Shown: positions 8,281 to 16,855 of the stretch, piece by piece
How the letters are laid out: each line of letters opens with the position of its first letter
How positions within the stretch are numbered: the stretch's first letter is position 1
Source: Chloromonas sp. AAM2
Taxonomy: Eukaryota > Chlorophyta > Chlorophyceae > Chlamydomonadales > Chlamydomonadaceae
Length of the DNA stretch: 23,277 nt
NCBI GenBank assembly: GCA_004335635.1
Contig: QAXH01001134.1
Span: 1 to 23,277 of the forward strand
Direction of reading: 5' to 3'
Position numbers and translations under genes: made by a program
Notes under the pieces: model-generated
Seen by the model: only the letters and a program-made list of their open reading frames with translations
Databases searched by the model: none
What the model was told of the DNA's origin: nothing

Positions 8281-8306
8281 TCGGTTTACCGATACATAAT
8301 TATTAT
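8281..8306 (+). promoter_or_regulatory. Palindrome plus TATTAT upstream of uvrA, candidate operator/promoter
   Basis: TCGGT-TT-ACCGA (8281-8292) is a 5 bp inverted repeat with a two-base centre, with ATG/CAT symmetry further out. A TATTAT (8301-8306) lies 9 bp after it and 36 bp before the uvrA start, so the palindrome would cover the -35 region. It does not match the LexA boxes I know from Proteobacteria (CTGT-N8-ACAG) or Firmicutes (GAAC-N4-GTTC). Regulation is inferred. Confidence 0.4.
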
Positions 8307-8341
8307 ATTGAAGGTTCGAAAAAATCAGGACTGAATTAAAC

Positions 8342-11152
8342 ATGCCCACAACTCAGACGGCTACTCAGCAAGCAAAAAAGCAGGAAGAGGAACGGCCCAT
8401 AATTGTAAAAGGAGCCCGCACTCATAATCTTAAAAACATCGACGTCGAAATTCCCCGGGGTAAACTGACGGTTGTTACGGGAGTCTCAGGTTCCGGTAAG
8501 TCCAGTTTGGCATTCGATACTATTTATGCAGAAGGACAAAGACGCTACGTTGAAAGCTTGTCAAGCTATGCCAGGCAGTTTTTAGAGCGAATGGATAAGC
8601 CGGATGTTGATTTTATGCAGGGAATATCCCCGGCGATGGCTATTCAGCAAAAAACGACGTCTAATAATCCTCGGTCAACAGTGGGTACAACCACGGAGAT
8701 ATACGATTACGTCCGGCTACTTTTTGCCCGAATAGGAAGGACAATTTCTCCAATTTCCGGGGAACAGGTAAAAAAAGATTCTCCAAGAACAGCAATCAAA
8801 AAAATATACGAATCGCAGGAAGAGGGAGTCCGGTTTTATGTATTGCATCCCATTCCTAAACATGATAAAAAGAAGCTGGAGGAAGAGCTCAAAGTTTTAA
8901 AAGAAAAAGGGCTGACCCGCTTGATCCATGTTGAAGACGAAAGCATGGTAGACTTAACTACAGATGATGTAGATCCTAAAAAATTCAAAGCAGATAAACA
9001 CCGGGTTTTAATTGATCGGCTGGTTTTAAAGGAAGATGAAGCTACCCGAACCCGAATTGCGGATTCCCTGGAAACGGCATTTCAGGAAGGAAATGGACGC
9101 TGTTCCATCAAAATAAGAAACGGTGAGGAACTGAAATTTAGTGAGCGGTTTGAGATGGACGGTATTGAGTTTCAGGAGCCAACCCCACAAATGTTCTCTT
9201 TCAATAATCCGTTTGGGGCCTGTGATGAATGTGAGGGCTTTGGAAAAGTAGCAGGAATTGATGAGGATCTTGTAATTCCGGATCACCAAAAAACCATTCG
9301 GAACGGGGCTATAGCTCCCTTTGATTCTCAAAAATTCAGCATGCACCTAAAAGATCTCATTAAGGTATGCGCACGGGAAAAAATCTCTATTGACACGCCC
9401 TATGCTGATTTATCCAAAGAAGTGAAAAACATAATTTGGAAAGGAAAGGATGAATACATCGGGATTCGAAAGTTTTTTAAAGAGATCAAAAATCAATCGT
9501 ATAAAGTACATATGCGGGTGTTGTATTCCCGGTACAGAGGATATAGCCGCTGCCCGGAGTGTGAAGGATTCCGCGTGCGAAAAGATGCCTTAAACGTTAA
9601 GGTGGGAGACTTGCATATTGGGGAAGTTTCTGAACTGACCATCGGGCACGCCCGAAAGTTTTTTGATGACTTGAAGCTGAAGGAGTTCGAGGAAGATGTA
9701 GCCGGACAAATCCTGTATGAAATCCGAAAGAGATTAAAATATTTGGATGAAGTTGGCCTGGATTACCTGACGCTCGATCGATTGGCAAATACATTAAGTG
9801 GTGGAGAATCACAAAGAATCAGCTTAGCAAATGCACTGGGTAGTTCACTAATCGGAAGTTTATATGTATTGGATGAACCGACCATTGGACTTCATCCCAG
9901 GGATAATGATCGGCTCATTAAAATATTGGAATCACTCAGGGATATTGGAAATACTGTTTTGGTGGTAGAACATGATCCGGAAATGATCAAAGCAGCTGAT
10001 AATGTAATTGATATTGGCCCTTTTGCAGGAACTCATGGTGGAGAAGTGGTTTTTCAGGGATCATATAAGGAATTAGAGAAGGCTGATACTTTAACCGGAA
10101 AATTTATAAGTGGAAGAAAAGAGATTCCAATTCCCAAGAAAAGAAGAAAAGGCTCTGGTAAATCTATCCTCTTAAAAGGGGCTTCAGAACATAACCTGAA
10201 AAACATTGATGTGGAATTTCCCCTCGGGTTGATGACCGTGGTAACTGGTGTTTCAGGTTCAGGAAAATCTACTTTAGTTCACGATACGTTGTATGGAGGT
10301 ATTCAAAAACATATTGGTTCTTATAACGACAAAGTGGGTCGACATTCAGATCTTTCGGGGATGGGAAGTGTGCACTCGGTAGAAATGGTGGATCAGAGTC
10401 CGATTGGGCGTTCATCCCGCTCGAACCCTGCAACCTACACAAAAGCTTTTGACGGGATTCGAGATCTGTTTGCAAATACCAAACAATCAAAAATAATGGG
10501 ATACTCACCGGGGCATTTTTCTTTTAACGTTCCCGGCGGGCGATGTGAAGAATGTCAGGGCGAGGGCGTACAACGTATCGAAATGCAGTTCATGGCCGAT
10601 ATTGAACTAACTTGTGAAGTTTGTAATGGAACCCGGTTTCGAAAAGATGTGCTAAACGTGAAATATCGCGGTAAAAATATCCACGATGTACTTGAAATGC
10701 CGGTCTCTGAAGCCATTGAGTTTTTTGTTGACGAACAATCAATTGTAAATAAACTACAACCGCTGGAAGATGTGGGGCTCGGATATTTGCAGCTGGGTCA
10801 AAGCGCAACAACGCTTTCTGGTGGTGAAGCCCAACGGGTGAAATTGGCGAAATTTCTCTCCAAAACATCCACGGACCATACGTTGTACTTCTTTGATGAA
10901 CCTACAACAGGGTTACACTTTGAAGACGTAGCCAAGCTGCTTGATTCCTTTAACGAGTTAGTGAATCAGGGGCATTCAGTGATTATTATTGAGCACAATC
11001 TGGATATTATAAAATGCGCTGACTGGGTCATAGACTTAGGCCCGGAAGGTGGTTTTGGCGGAGGTACCGTTATTGGAGAAGGAACCCCGGAAGAGCTTAT
11101 GAAGATTAATAAGAGCCACACCGGTCAGTTTTTAAAAGAGTATATCGGATAG
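8342..11152 (+). CDS. uvrA: Excinuclease ABC subunit A (UvrA)
   Basis: UvrA is the damage-recognising ATPase of nucleotide excision repair; it dimerises and loads UvrB at bulky DNA lesions. The 936-residue length is normal for the family. Seen in order: first Walker [10 protein letters not shown] (47-55), zinc module cysteines CDEC (about 294) and CPEC (about 404), first ABC signature LSGGESQR (about 484) with [12 protein letters not shown], second Walker [10 protein letters not shown] (about 637), the C-terminal zinc finger CEEC and CEVC (about 734-760), and second signature LSGGEAQR (about 825) with [10 protein letters not shown]. Both ATPase halves and both zinc sites are intact. The N-terminal 22 residues form a polar extension before the family start [11 protein letters not shown]. 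There is no partner uvrB or uvrC in the window. See the upstream palindrome for possible control. Confidence 0.98.
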   Translation: MPTTQTATQQAKKQEEERPIIVKGARTHNLKNIDVEIPRGKLTVVTGVSGSGKSSLAFDTIYAEGQRRYVESLSSYARQFLERMDKPDVDFMQGISPAMAIQQKTTSNNPRSTVGTTTEIYDYVRLLFARIGRTISPISGEQVKKDSPRTAIKKIYESQEEGVRFYVLHPIPKHDKKKLEEELKVLKEKGLTRLIHVEDESMVDLTTDDVDPKKFKADKHRVLIDRLVLKEDEATRTRIADSLETAFQEGNGRCSIKIRNGEELKFSERFEMDGIEFQEPTPQMFSFNNPFGACDECEGFGKVAGIDEDLVIPDHQKTIRNGAIAPFDSQKFSMHLKDLIKVCAREKISIDTPYADLSKEVKNIIWKGKDEYIGIRKFFKEIKNQSYKVHMRVLYSRYRGYSRCPECEGFRVRKDALNVKVGDLHIGEVSELTIGHARKFFDDLKLKEFEEDVAGQILYEIRKRLKYLDEVGLDYLTLDRLANTLSGGESQRISLANALGSSLIGSLYVLDEPTIGLHPRDNDRLIKILESLRDIGNTVLVVEHDPEMIKAADNVIDIGPFAGTHGGEVVFQGSYKELEKADTLTGKFISGRKEIPIPKKRRKGSGKSILLKGASEHNLKNIDVEFPLGLMTVVTGVSGSGKSTLVHDTLYGGIQKHIGSYNDKVGRHSDLSGMGSVHSVEMVDQSPIGRSSRSNPATYTKAFDGIRDLFANTKQSKIMGYSPGHFSFNVPGGRCEECQGEGVQRIEMQFMADIELTCEVCNGTRFRKDVLNVKYRGKNIHDVLEMPVSEAIEFFVDEQSIVNKLQPLEDVGLGYLQLGQSATTLSGGEAQRVKLAKFLSKTSTDHTLYFFDEPTTGLHFEDVAKLLDSFNELVNQGHSVIIIEHNLDIIKCADWVIDLGPEGGFGGGTVIGEGTPEELMKINKSHTGQFLKEYIG

Positions 11153-11293
11153 GGCCTCTCGTTTTTCCATTGTGAATGCAATTAACGCAGAGCTGGAAAT
11201 AAACTACAGACTATTAAAAAAATTGAATAGATAAGTCGGGGAGTTTGCTTTATTATGGATGCAATATTGAAATGAAAATTTAGCTTAAAGAAC

Positions 11294-12844
11294 TTGTTTT
11301 ACCGGCTTCTTACATTAAACTGGAGAATTTATATCTCCAATTTGAATCGTTTTCAGCTACTGCTGACGATCGGGTATATCCTGTTTTTAGGTATTATGCT
11401 TGTAAATTTAGCTGGAACGGCCATTGTTGTTGTGATGATGGACAGCAATCCCTGGATGTCTATGGAGCTGCCATGGCTCACCCCGGATATTTACTCATTT
11501 ATCCTTCTGGTTTTCGGAAACGCGTTTTGGGTCATGCATTTTTCTTTTACCAACATGCGTTTACTGAACATCGAGGAGAACCGGAAATTATTGGGATTTG
11601 GGTTTCCATTGAAACGGCTTGCTAAGTATCTGACTATCATAGGTTTTTGTCATCCGGTAAATATAATCTATAATTTTACGTGGTTAGTTTTTTTGCTTAT
11701 TCAGGTGGATTATGCATTTCAGATTCCGGTGGCAATTGCTGCCGTTGCCCTCAATTATGTGCTGATATATTCCATTAAACACCGATTTATTCAGGTTGTT
11801 GAAAAGAGATTTATAGCCGTTGTAGTAGGCTTTTTGATCCTGGTATTTGTGCTGTTTCAAATGGTCTCGCTCTTTGCATCTAATTCTACCCGCATTTTTG
11901 CTGAATTGATTCCAAGAGTTGAAACCGTGAATGCGTTTCTTTCCTGGGCTCCGGGTGGGATGCTCATACAAACGGTAACAGAATACTACGGATGGATGAA
12001 TGCAACCATCATATTCTTATTTGCCTCATTACTAATAGGGTTGATCATTATCGACCATTTCAACAAAACAAAGGAAGGGTTATTAAATCCGGGGCTAAAA
12101 AAAGCCGAGGAAGAGAGCACTTCTCTGTGGAAAGTCCTTCGGAAATTACTGGGAAGAAATGCTGGAAAGTACTATTTCTATGTAATGAAACATCCCTACA
12201 ACCGCCTGCAGGTTTTAACCCTAACGGTTATTCCCATTGTATACGTGCCGTTGTTAATGAATGTAGACTTTGAAATTGCTCAAACTATTTTAATTCCAAC
12301 CATTTTGGCAGGTATTCCAGTGGCACTTTTAGCGATGGGTATGGCCAACATGTATGGATACGAAAACCGAGAGTTTCTACTGCACCTTCAATTTCCGATT
12401 AACATTGAAAAACAACTGAAGGAGCGTTTTTTGGGCGTTATTATATTGCCCCTTTTGGTATTTTATCTCATCACTATTTTTGAACTGCTTGTCATTCCGG
12501 AAATAGGTACTCCACTGGAAATCTTCATTGCTAATACGTTCTTTTTCCTGATGTTCATGCTGCTGTTTGTTTGGAGCTCATATTTTCAATATAAAAAAGC
12601 GACGTATTCATCCTTTAGTTACAAACACCCCATTATCCCCCAAAAAGTTACCTTTGCAATCTCATTTCTAATTTTTACGATGGGTTACTTCGTATTTGTA
12701 CCACTCAACGGATTGGAATGGTATCGACTTACCATCATGAGTACGGTAATTGTAGTTATGGGGATTTACCTTTGGCGGCATATGGATGTTTTAGTGAATT
12801 TATTTAGAAATCGTGTATTAATGAGATTATGGAACGAGCTGTAG
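11294..12844 (+). CDS. ABC transporter permease, two-fold repeated membrane protein
   Basis: A very hydrophobic 516-residue protein with about twelve membrane segments; its partner ATPase gene overlaps its 3' end by 16 nt, which fixes the role as an ABC permease. The likely class is ABC-2-type exporter. Two cytoplasmic loops carry the same pattern: ENRKLLGFGFP (residues 95-105) and ENREFLLHLQFP (357-368), as expected if each half holds one coupling helix facing the ATPase dimer. A polar loop (KTKEGLLNPGLKKAEEE) at mid-length separates the halves. The start is a TTG at 11294: an in-frame stop lies at 11273-11275 and the next Met, at residue 35, lies inside the first membrane segment. The substrate cannot be told from the sequence, and I do not recognise a named family. 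Confidence 0.78.
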   Translation: MFYRLLTLNWRIYISNLNRFQLLLTIGYILFLGIMLVNLAGTAIVVVMMDSNPWMSMELPWLTPDIYSFILLVFGNAFWVMHFSFTNMRLLNIEENRKLLGFGFPLKRLAKYLTIIGFCHPVNIIYNFTWLVFLLIQVDYAFQIPVAIAAVALNYVLIYSIKHRFIQVVEKRFIAVVVGFLILVFVLFQMVSLFASNSTRIFAELIPRVETVNAFLSWAPGGMLIQTVTEYYGWMNATIIFLFASLLIGLIIIDHFNKTKEGLLNPGLKKAEEESTSLWKVLRKLLGRNAGKYYFYVMKHPYNRLQVLTLTVIPIVYVPLLMNVDFEIAQTILIPTILAGIPVALLAMGMANMYGYENREFLLHLQFPINIEKQLKERFLGVIILPLLVFYLITIFELLVIPEIGTPLEIFIANTFFFLMFMLLFVWSSYFQYKKATYSSFSYKHPIIPQKVTFAISFLIFTMGYFVFVPLNGLEWYRLTIMSTVIVVMGIYLWRHMDVLVNLFRNRVLMRLWNEL

Positions 12845-13587
12845 AAATTAAAAACCTGGTGAAGAGGTATGAAGACGAGCCGGTATTAAAAAAGCTGGAC
12901 TTACAAATACCTCCGGCCACTATTTTTGGACTTATTGGGCCAAACGGAGCTGGAAAAAGTACGCTTATTGGAGTTCTAACCGGATTGCTCAGTTTTGAAG
13001 AGGGAGAAATTAATATTCACGGAATGGCGCTGGAGCCAAAAAATGAACTGGAAATCAAAAAACTGATTGCAGCAGTTTTACAACCTCCACTGTTATTTGA
13101 ACAATTTAGCAGCCTTGAGTTTATAGAATATGTGTGCGAAATCTATGAAGTAGATAAAGAAGGCCTGATTGAAAAAGCGTATTCCCTGATGGATTATTTT
13201 GACATCAAAGATTTTGCTAAGATCAAAGTGAATAAATTATCTGCCGGGAGTCGAAAAAAACTGGCGTTTGTAACTTCTGTACTGGTTGAGCCGAAACTTC
13301 TTTTACTGGATGAACCTTTTGAAGCAGTGGACGTTATTTCCATTGAACGCATGAAAAACGTGATACGCCGTTTAAAAAATAGGGGCGTAACCATTATCAT
13401 AACCAGCCATATTTTAGAAGTCGTTGAAAATTTATGCGATGATATTGCTATTCTCCATAATGGATACATCAAAGCCTACCTCGATTCCGTAAGCCGTATA
13501 GAATTACAAAAAGATTCCAGTTTGCACGAGATCTTCGAAAAATACGTAGAAGTAGAACGCAAAGATGAAATTGTGGACTGGTTGTAA
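12829..13587 (+). CDS. ABC transporter ATP-binding protein
   Basis: A 252-residue nucleotide-binding subunit that pairs with the permease gene it overlaps. Visible motifs: Walker A GPNGAGKST (37-45), Q-loop Q85 (VLQPP), signature LSAGSRKK (137-144), Walker B LLLLDEP (157-163) and switch His194 in TSHILE. The signature differs from LSGGQ: the second Gly is kept but the first is Ala and Gln is Ser, while the basic RKK tail is typical of ABC-2 exporter ATPases. The rest of the active site is complete, so it should hydrolyse ATP. The overlap suggests translational coupling. It ends 11 bp from the convergent kinase-like gene with no visible terminator. Confidence 0.93.
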   Translation: MERAVEIKNLVKRYEDEPVLKKLDLQIPPATIFGLIGPNGAGKSTLIGVLTGLLSFEEGEINIHGMALEPKNELEIKKLIAAVLQPPLLFEQFSSLEFIEYVCEIYEVDKEGLIEKAYSLMDYFDIKDFAKIKVNKLSAGSRKKLAFVTSVLVEPKLLLLDEPFEAVDVISIERMKNVIRRLKNRGVTIIITSHILEVVENLCDDIAILHNGYIKAYLDSVSRIELQKDSSLHEIFEKYVEVERKDEIVDWL

Positions 13588-13598
13588 ATAATCAGTAA

Positions 13599-14318
13599 CT
13601 ACGCAAATTCTTTGATGGTTTTTTGCCTGCGGGCTAACTTGAATCCTGTTTTCATTTCATAGGCTAAAGCTACAATGTCAATCATTTGGCTCAGTGAATA
13701 AACATTAGAATTCAATACCAGGTCATAATCGCTGGCATTGTCCACATCTCGTTTGAAGTTGTAGCTTATAAAGCTTTTCCGTTCCTCATCTTTAGCAAGT
13801 ACAATTTCGTGAGCAATATTCTTGGGCAGCTCCTGCTGATTCGCATAATCCTGAATTCGTTTTTTTAGTGGACTAACAACCCGAATATGAAAAGAATGAT
13901 TTGATTTACAGATATAATTTGCTCCCCGGCCTACTACAATGTTATTACCCATTTTTTCAAGGGCTTCAACCGTTTTAACAAGGCAGATCAAATAATTTAA
14001 ATTTGTTTCGCGAAGATTCATGAATCCAAAAATGGTGTCTTCCAGCAAACCCCGACGCGTTTCATCCAGGGCTTTAATAAATTGCTCACTTCGCCCAATT
14101 TCATCACTGATTACAGAAAGCAGATCCTTATCCCAAACTTTAAACTGTATTTCGTTTCCAAGCGCATGTGCAAGTGCAGCTCCCTTTGCACCAAACTCTC
14201 GTGAGACGGTAATGAGCGGGTATTTCTTAGCGGTTGGTTTATATCCCTTTTCTGTGTTTTTCTTGCGACTCCAAAATTGAACTTGTTGTTCAATAAGCTG
14301 AGGAATTCTTTTAGCCAT
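13599..14318 (-). CDS. Cytidylate-kinase-like family protein
   Basis: The 239-residue protein resembles the Cytidylate_kin2 family of P-loop kinase-like proteins (distinct from true Cmk). Marks are the N-terminal strand PLITVSREFGAKGAALAHAL (34-53), in which the P-loop is degenerate, with SREFGAKGAAL in place of GxxGxGKS; the VWDKDLL motif; VVGRGANYIC (128-137); and the C-terminal DYDLVLNSN. The substrate of the family is unknown to me; nucleoside or sugar kinase activity would be a guess. The longest frame starts at 14396, but the ATG at 14318 has an ideal GGAGG five bases upstream and starts a typical N-terminus, so I use it. It is divergent from the secreted protein gene at 14498. Confidence 0.83.
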   Translation of the reverse strand: MAKRIPQLIEQQVQFWSRKKNTEKGYKPTAKKYPLITVSREFGAKGAALAHALGNEIQFKVWDKDLLSVISDEIGRSEQFIKALDETRRGLLEDTIFGFMNLRETNLNYLICLVKTVEALEKMGNNIVVGRGANYICKSNHSFHIRVVSPLKKRIQDYANQQELPKNIAHEIVLAKDEERKSFISYNFKRDVDNASDYDLVLNSNVYSLSQMIDIVALAYEMKTGFKLARRQKTIKEFA

Positions 14319-14323
14319 GATAA

Positions 14324-14328
14324 CCTCC
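14324..14328 (-). promoter_or_regulatory. Strong Shine-Dalgarno site deciding the kinase-like start
   Basis: The minus strand reads CCGGAGGTTATCATG: GGAGG with a five-base spacer to the ATG at 14318. It is the best ribosome site seen in the window and rules against the longer frame from 14396. Confidence 0.6.
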
Positions 14329-14461
14329 GGTAAAATGAAAGGATGATCTACATCTGTTACGGATATAGCAGATTGCACCATATGGTAATTAAGCATTCAA
14401 TTGTGAAGGCTACATGAAAAAAGCAAAGAAAGCTTAATTTCACCCTTTCAATCAATTATTG

Positions 14462-14491
14462 TATAATAATGTCTATCAATTATAACAGGGG
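14462..14491 (+). promoter_or_regulatory. -10 TATAAT and AGGGG ribosome site for the secreted protein gene
   Basis: TATAAT at 14462-14467 is 31 bp before the start, and AGGGG at 14487-14491 has a six-base spacer to the ATG at 14498. No clear -35 box is found at the usual distance. Confidence 0.4.
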
Positions 14492-14497
14492 AACGCT

Positions 14498-15193
14498 ATG
14501 AGATATCATATTTTACCGATCATGTTTTTAATGATAAGCATCTTTATGAATTGTGGGGTACAAGCACAAGAACGACCGAATCCAAATATTCCCCAGGGCA
14601 ATAATATGGAGGTACCGGAAGGCTGGGAAATTCGCCTCGATAATCCATCTGAAGAGGTTATAATTGGTGATCAGCCCGATTCCTCAGATATTTATTTCGT
14701 TAACATGACCCCCGGTTGGCATATAACATCCGGGCCGGCCGGCATCTACTATCATCCGGCAAATACTATAGAAGGGAATTTTTCCATTCAAACAGAAATA
14801 CATTTTTTTGATCCGGGCGACAGGAATCGTGAAGCTTATGGGCTATTTTGGGGCGGTAAAAACCTTCAGCAAGTAGATCAATCCTACTATTATTTTCTAA
14901 TTCGTAACACCGGAGAATACCTTATAAAAAAGAGAACCGGGGAAAATACCTCCGTCATAAAAAACTGGACGGCATCAGAGGCTATACAAGTTTATGATGC
15001 AGAAACAGAAGATGCATCGGTTCTAAATGTTTTGACACTGACAGTTGAGGATGAAAAGATCGTTTTTGAAGTTAATGACAAGCAAGTTGAGGCACTCACG
15101 TCCGAAGAAATTGAAAGCAACGGTATATTTGGGTTACGGATAAATCATAGCATCAATGTGCATATTTCCGATTTGGCGGTGTTATCCGAATAA
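14498..15193 (+). CDS. Secreted protein of unknown function, LamG/DUF1080-like fold suspected
   Basis: A 231-residue protein with a signal peptide (hydrophobic residues 5-17, likely cut near VQAQ|E). The mature part is beta-rich, and patterns such as GNFSIQTEIHFFDPG, EAYGLFWGG, YYYFLIRNTGEYLIKKR and NGIFGLRINHSINVHISDLAV are like concanavalin-type jelly-roll domains (LamG/DUF1080-like), which often bind sugars. The call rests on pattern only. It lies 26 bp upstream of a lipoprotein gene and has its own promoter-like region and AGGGG ribosome site, so the two are probably one operon. No catalytic residues can be named. Confidence 0.65.
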   Translation: MRYHILPIMFLMISIFMNCGVQAQERPNPNIPQGNNMEVPEGWEIRLDNPSEEVIIGDQPDSSDIYFVNMTPGWHITSGPAGIYYHPANTIEGNFSIQTEIHFFDPGDRNREAYGLFWGGKNLQQVDQSYYYFLIRNTGEYLIKKRTGENTSVIKNWTASEAIQVYDAETEDASVLNVLTLTVEDEKIVFEVNDKQVEALTSEEIESNGIFGLRINHSINVHISDLAVLSE

Positions 15194-15219
15194 ATAGTGT
15201 AATCTAAAGGGGGCAAAAC

Positions 15220-16221
15220 ATGAAAAGGCTTTACTTCATACTTATTGGTTTAAGTATCATTGGCTGCGATTCAACGCATAAACTCACCGGTACCGATTAT
15301 GTTGATATTGAAGCTGAACAGCCTCCCACAATTGCAAGCGGTTATCCGCAGGAAATAATTGAAGAAGTTGGCTGGAACAACATCAGAACGACAGCAAAGG
15401 AAAGAGCAGAAGATGAAGAGTTCAGAGTATGGTTAATATCAGATGTGTACCCCGGTCATTTACTGAAAATTGAGAAAGGTAAGCGGGAGGTTAAAGGAGA
15501 TATGATACTATACTGGCCTAAAGATACCGTAGCTACCAAAGAGGGCATAAAAGTGACCGATGTGCAGATGAAAAGGTTCTTAGAAAAGAGATGTGGCCCC
15601 TTTGAGGAAACACAGAATTATGGATTTTGCACTCCGAACATAGAAAATAAAGAGGGAATAGATTGGGAAGGAATGTATCAAAACATTGAGGCACATAATT
15701 TTTGGCAAATGCCGAATCAGGCAGATCAAAACAGGGTAGAAAAAACAAGTGAGGCAGAAAGTAAAAATTGGAAAATGTTTGTACAGATGCGCTTGGGGAA
15801 TTTCTACAGGCAATATATTCACGAAAACCCAAAGGAATATCAGAATCGTGAACTTCGAAATGATGTAATCCAACTTTCAGGCTCGCTGCGACAAATACAG
15901 CGTCAGTTTGCACTACCTGTGAATACCAACACGTATGAGGGGATCACCGATGGATTTAAATTTATTCCCTGTGATAGCACGGAAACCTGGAAAGTGAGGG
16001 CGGACCTTCAGAGATTGCTGAGTAGAGGTGGTCTTGACCTGGCCATTAATTTCAAGGAAAATGAAAGTCTTTACTATGTCATTTTAAAGGGACGTATAGA
16101 AAATATATGGTATCATGTATGGGACTCAGATGAATTCGACAGAGAAATAGTTCCAGAACAGGTGCTGGATATTAGAGCGGTAAATGAAGTTGCCTGCCCG
16201 CAACAGCTTTCAACATTTTGA
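15220..16221 (+). CDS. Lipoprotein of unknown function
   Basis: A 333-residue protein with a lipoprotein signal: lipobox IIGC with Cys16 and Asp at the next position. In enterobacteria Asp+2 keeps lipoproteins in the inner membrane, but the rule is not proven in this phylum. The mature part contains four further cysteines in CGPFEET, FCTPNIE, IPCDS and ACPQQ, which could form two disulfides. I do not recognise a family. An AAAGGGGG ribosome site lies six bases before the ATG. It follows the secreted protein gene after 26 bp, so joint expression is likely. Confidence 0.75.
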   Translation: MKRLYFILIGLSIIGCDSTHKLTGTDYVDIEAEQPPTIASGYPQEIIEEVGWNNIRTTAKERAEDEEFRVWLISDVYPGHLLKIEKGKREVKGDMILYWPKDTVATKEGIKVTDVQMKRFLEKRCGPFEETQNYGFCTPNIENKEGIDWEGMYQNIEAHNFWQMPNQADQNRVEKTSEAESKNWKMFVQMRLGNFYRQYIHENPKEYQNRELRNDVIQLSGSLRQIQRQFALPVNTNTYEGITDGFKFIPCDSTETWKVRADLQRLLSRGGLDLAINFKENESLYYVILKGRIENIWYHVWDSDEFDREIVPEQVLDIRAVNEVACPQQLSTF

Positions 16222-16339
16222 GGGATGTTCATTCTAAAAATATTTTTACATATCTACGTAAGCTTTTCATAAATCTCTGAAACTGAATTTCATTTCAAGC
16301 GTATTGGCAGTCTCATTTGAAACTAAATGGAACAGAGAT

Positions 16340-16783
16340 ATGAAACGCTTAAAATTAATGATCCCGGCCGTAGTCGTAATTGCAACTGGTTTGTTACTTT
16401 CCGCATGTGTAAAAACGGTAAATCATTCTGAAACCACACACGTGAGAGACCTTGTGCAGTCTGATGTATTTACTATTCTACCTGATAATGGAGCTACCGT
16501 AGAGGTTCATTATAATACCGATGAAATTTCCGGTGAATATCTTGAATTGGCTTCTGTGACAGTACGTGTAAAAGAATCGGGTGCCAAGTCTGATAAATCT
16601 GCGATGATCGAAAAATTGAAACAAGAGGCAAATATGTTGGGGGCTAATGCAGTTTTAGTTTTAGAAACGGTAAAAAATGAAGATCGCAATCAGTCAAAAA
16701 TTGAGATAAAAGCGATAGCTATATTTAAGCTGGATGAGATACCACAAGAAATGAATGAGCCCATTGCGGCATTACCCAGCTAA
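16340..16783 (+). CDS. Small lipoprotein, YbjQ/RcsF-like core suspected
   Basis: A 147-residue lipoprotein with a textbook lipobox LSAC (Cys23) after a hydrophobic signal. The mature part holds SGEYLELASVTVRV and then KLKQEANMLGANAVLVLE, a pattern typical of YbjQ/RcsF-like small envelope proteins in which a helix is followed by GANAV in a strand. The longest frame begins at a TTG (16304) and would put 12 polar residues before the signal peptide; the ATG at 16340 gives a normal lipoprotein signal. It stands alone, 118 bp after the preceding lipoprotein gene and 72 bp before mscS. The fold call is tentative, the lipoprotein call firm. Confidence 0.7.
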   Translation: MKRLKLMIPAVVVIATGLLLSACVKTVNHSETTHVRDLVQSDVFTILPDNGATVEVHYNTDEISGEYLELASVTVRVKESGAKSDKSAMIEKLKQEANMLGANAVLVLETVKNEDRNQSKIEIKAIAIFKLDEIPQEMNEPIAALPS

Positions 16784-16855
16784 GAGAACCCAATGGTATT
16801 AGTTTTTAAATAATTTTATATCATTCCGGTCAATCATAAATGATTTATAAACTGT

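Noticed and set aside
8161..8349. A 62-codon minus-strand frame before uvrA
   Set aside because: It overlaps the uvrA start and the promoter palindrome, and has no supported start.
9026..10868. Several minus-strand frames of 70-106 codons inside uvrA
   Set aside because: All are antisense shadows of a strongly conserved gene with complete motifs.
15533..15913. Two minus-strand frames of 97-126 codons opposite the 15220 lipoprotein gene
   Set aside because: They are opposite a frame with a ribosome site and lipobox, and their products are hydrophobic, low-complexity chance translations.
16235..16248. Perfect AT-only palindrome TAAAAATATTTTTA
   Set aside because: In AT-rich intergenic DNA such symmetry is expected by chance, and it has no GC stem, so it was not called a terminator.
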